Origin: Anoplopoma fimbria
Taxonomy: Eukaryota > Chordata > Actinopteri > Perciformes > Anoplopomatidae
Reading direction: 5' to 3'
NCBI RefSeq assembly: GCF_027596085.1
Contig: NC_072467.1
Location: forward strand, 1,096,005-1,160,004
Length of the DNA stretch: 64,000 bases
In this document: positions 63,535 to 64,000 of the stretch, piece after piece
Position numbering within the stretch: the stretch's first letter is position 1
Layout of the letters: every line of letters starts with the position of its first letter
Translations under genes and position numbers: made by a program
The notes under the pieces: model-generated
Told to the model about the DNA's origin: nothing
The model's database searches: none
The model's input: the letters and a program-made list of their open reading frames with translations, nothing else

Positions 63535-64000
63535 GTCTGTAGTACAAAACTCACATCTTAGTCTACACACTCATTAAGTGATAATGATTCAGCTCACACT
63601 GTGGGTTCAGTGTATTCATTTCCTAATACTTTCTGACTTCCCTACCCTGTTCCCTACCCAACCACTATCATTCCTACTGAAAAGAAAACTGGGCACAAAT
63701 ATGTAGTTTATTTTTTTTAAAAGGTCAATCATTTCCTTAAACAGCTTGGCACTGTAGTTTTAAGCAAACATTACTCAAACAGATATAAATCATGCAATTG
63801 TTAGGGACTATTTCATAAGGCATTAATACATATTTTGTGCTCTTCTGAGTATTTACAAATACTTTTTAAAAACACTACAGTGTCCATGTTCATGGTAATA
63901 AAGAGTGCAACAATGAGGCTCATTGCTGTTGTTTGTAATAGTTTTTGGACTACAGTGGGGTCTAAGGCCAAGATGAACAACGTTTATTAGGTTTTGGCTG
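63535..64000 (+). other. Start of last visible stra6 intron (or 3' UTR of a short form)
   Basis: AT-rich, no coding segment resembling the STRA6 C-terminal tail. If the donor at 63535 is skipped, the frame ends at TAG 63540-63542 and this would be 3' UTR. An AATAAA occurs near 63897. Confidence 0.5.

Noticed and set aside
1..64000. CRISPR arrays, phage, toxin-antitoxin or other prokaryotic systems
   Set aside because: All recognised genes are spliced vertebrate genes; there are no spaced direct repeats, ribosome-binding sites or operons.
1..64000. tRNA, rRNA or known microRNA genes
   Set aside because: The only tRNA-like sequence is the SINE head; hairpins found do not resemble a miRNA precursor I recognise.

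Overview
This is a vertebrate nuclear genome window, almost certainly from a ray-finned (teleost) fish. Genes are split into short exons with GT-AG introns. The interspersed repeats are types I know from teleosts: a tRNA-derived SINE resembling the cichlid AFC family, an L2-like LINE tail ending in a TGGA repeat, and short hAT-like elements. No operon, CRISPR, phage or bacterial feature is present. Four protein-coding genes could be assembled exon by exon with consistent splice phases.

Layout. (1) 374-1576, plus strand: the 3' part of STOML1 (stomatin-like 1, end of the stomatin domain plus SCP2 domain); its 5' end lies left of the window. (2) 2381-5134, plus strand: a complete nine-exon CYP11A1 (mitochondrial cholesterol side-chain cleavage P450, 516 codons). 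(3) 5648 to about 34741, minus strand, possibly extending to 50776: CCDC33, a coiled-coil protein gene with 14 well-supported or probable exons, one inferred 11-nt microexon, and introns of 12.4, 9.8 and perhaps 16 kb. (4) 53395 to beyond the right end, plus strand: STRA6 (retinol-binding-protein receptor), 16 exons here, with the last coding exon(s) beyond the window.

CYP11A1 and CCDC33 converge tail to tail, with predicted polyadenylation signals only about 40 bp apart. CCDC33 and STRA6 appear divergent. The order and relative orientation STRA6-CCDC33-CYP11A1 match what I recall of human 15q24, with STOML1 also from that region, so this is an old vertebrate linkage group. The products do not form one pathway, but STRA6 (retinoid uptake), CYP11A1 (first step of steroid synthesis) and STOML1 (sterol-binding SCP2 domain) all handle lipophilic molecules.

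The large CCDC33 introns and the CCDC33-STRA6 interval are non-coding as far as I can see. They hold repeats (LINE, SINE, several short inverted-repeat DNA elements, a CA microsatellite), three long perfect or near-perfect hairpins, a TATA-like promoter with a short ORF, and candidate regulatory motifs (paired forkhead/SOX sites, RFX X-box-like sites, a DR1 nuclear-receptor site). I found no evidence of a novel multi-gene system. The most interesting signals are the CCDC33 microexon, the back-to-back poly(A) sites, the fold-back hairpins and the candidate regulatory elements.
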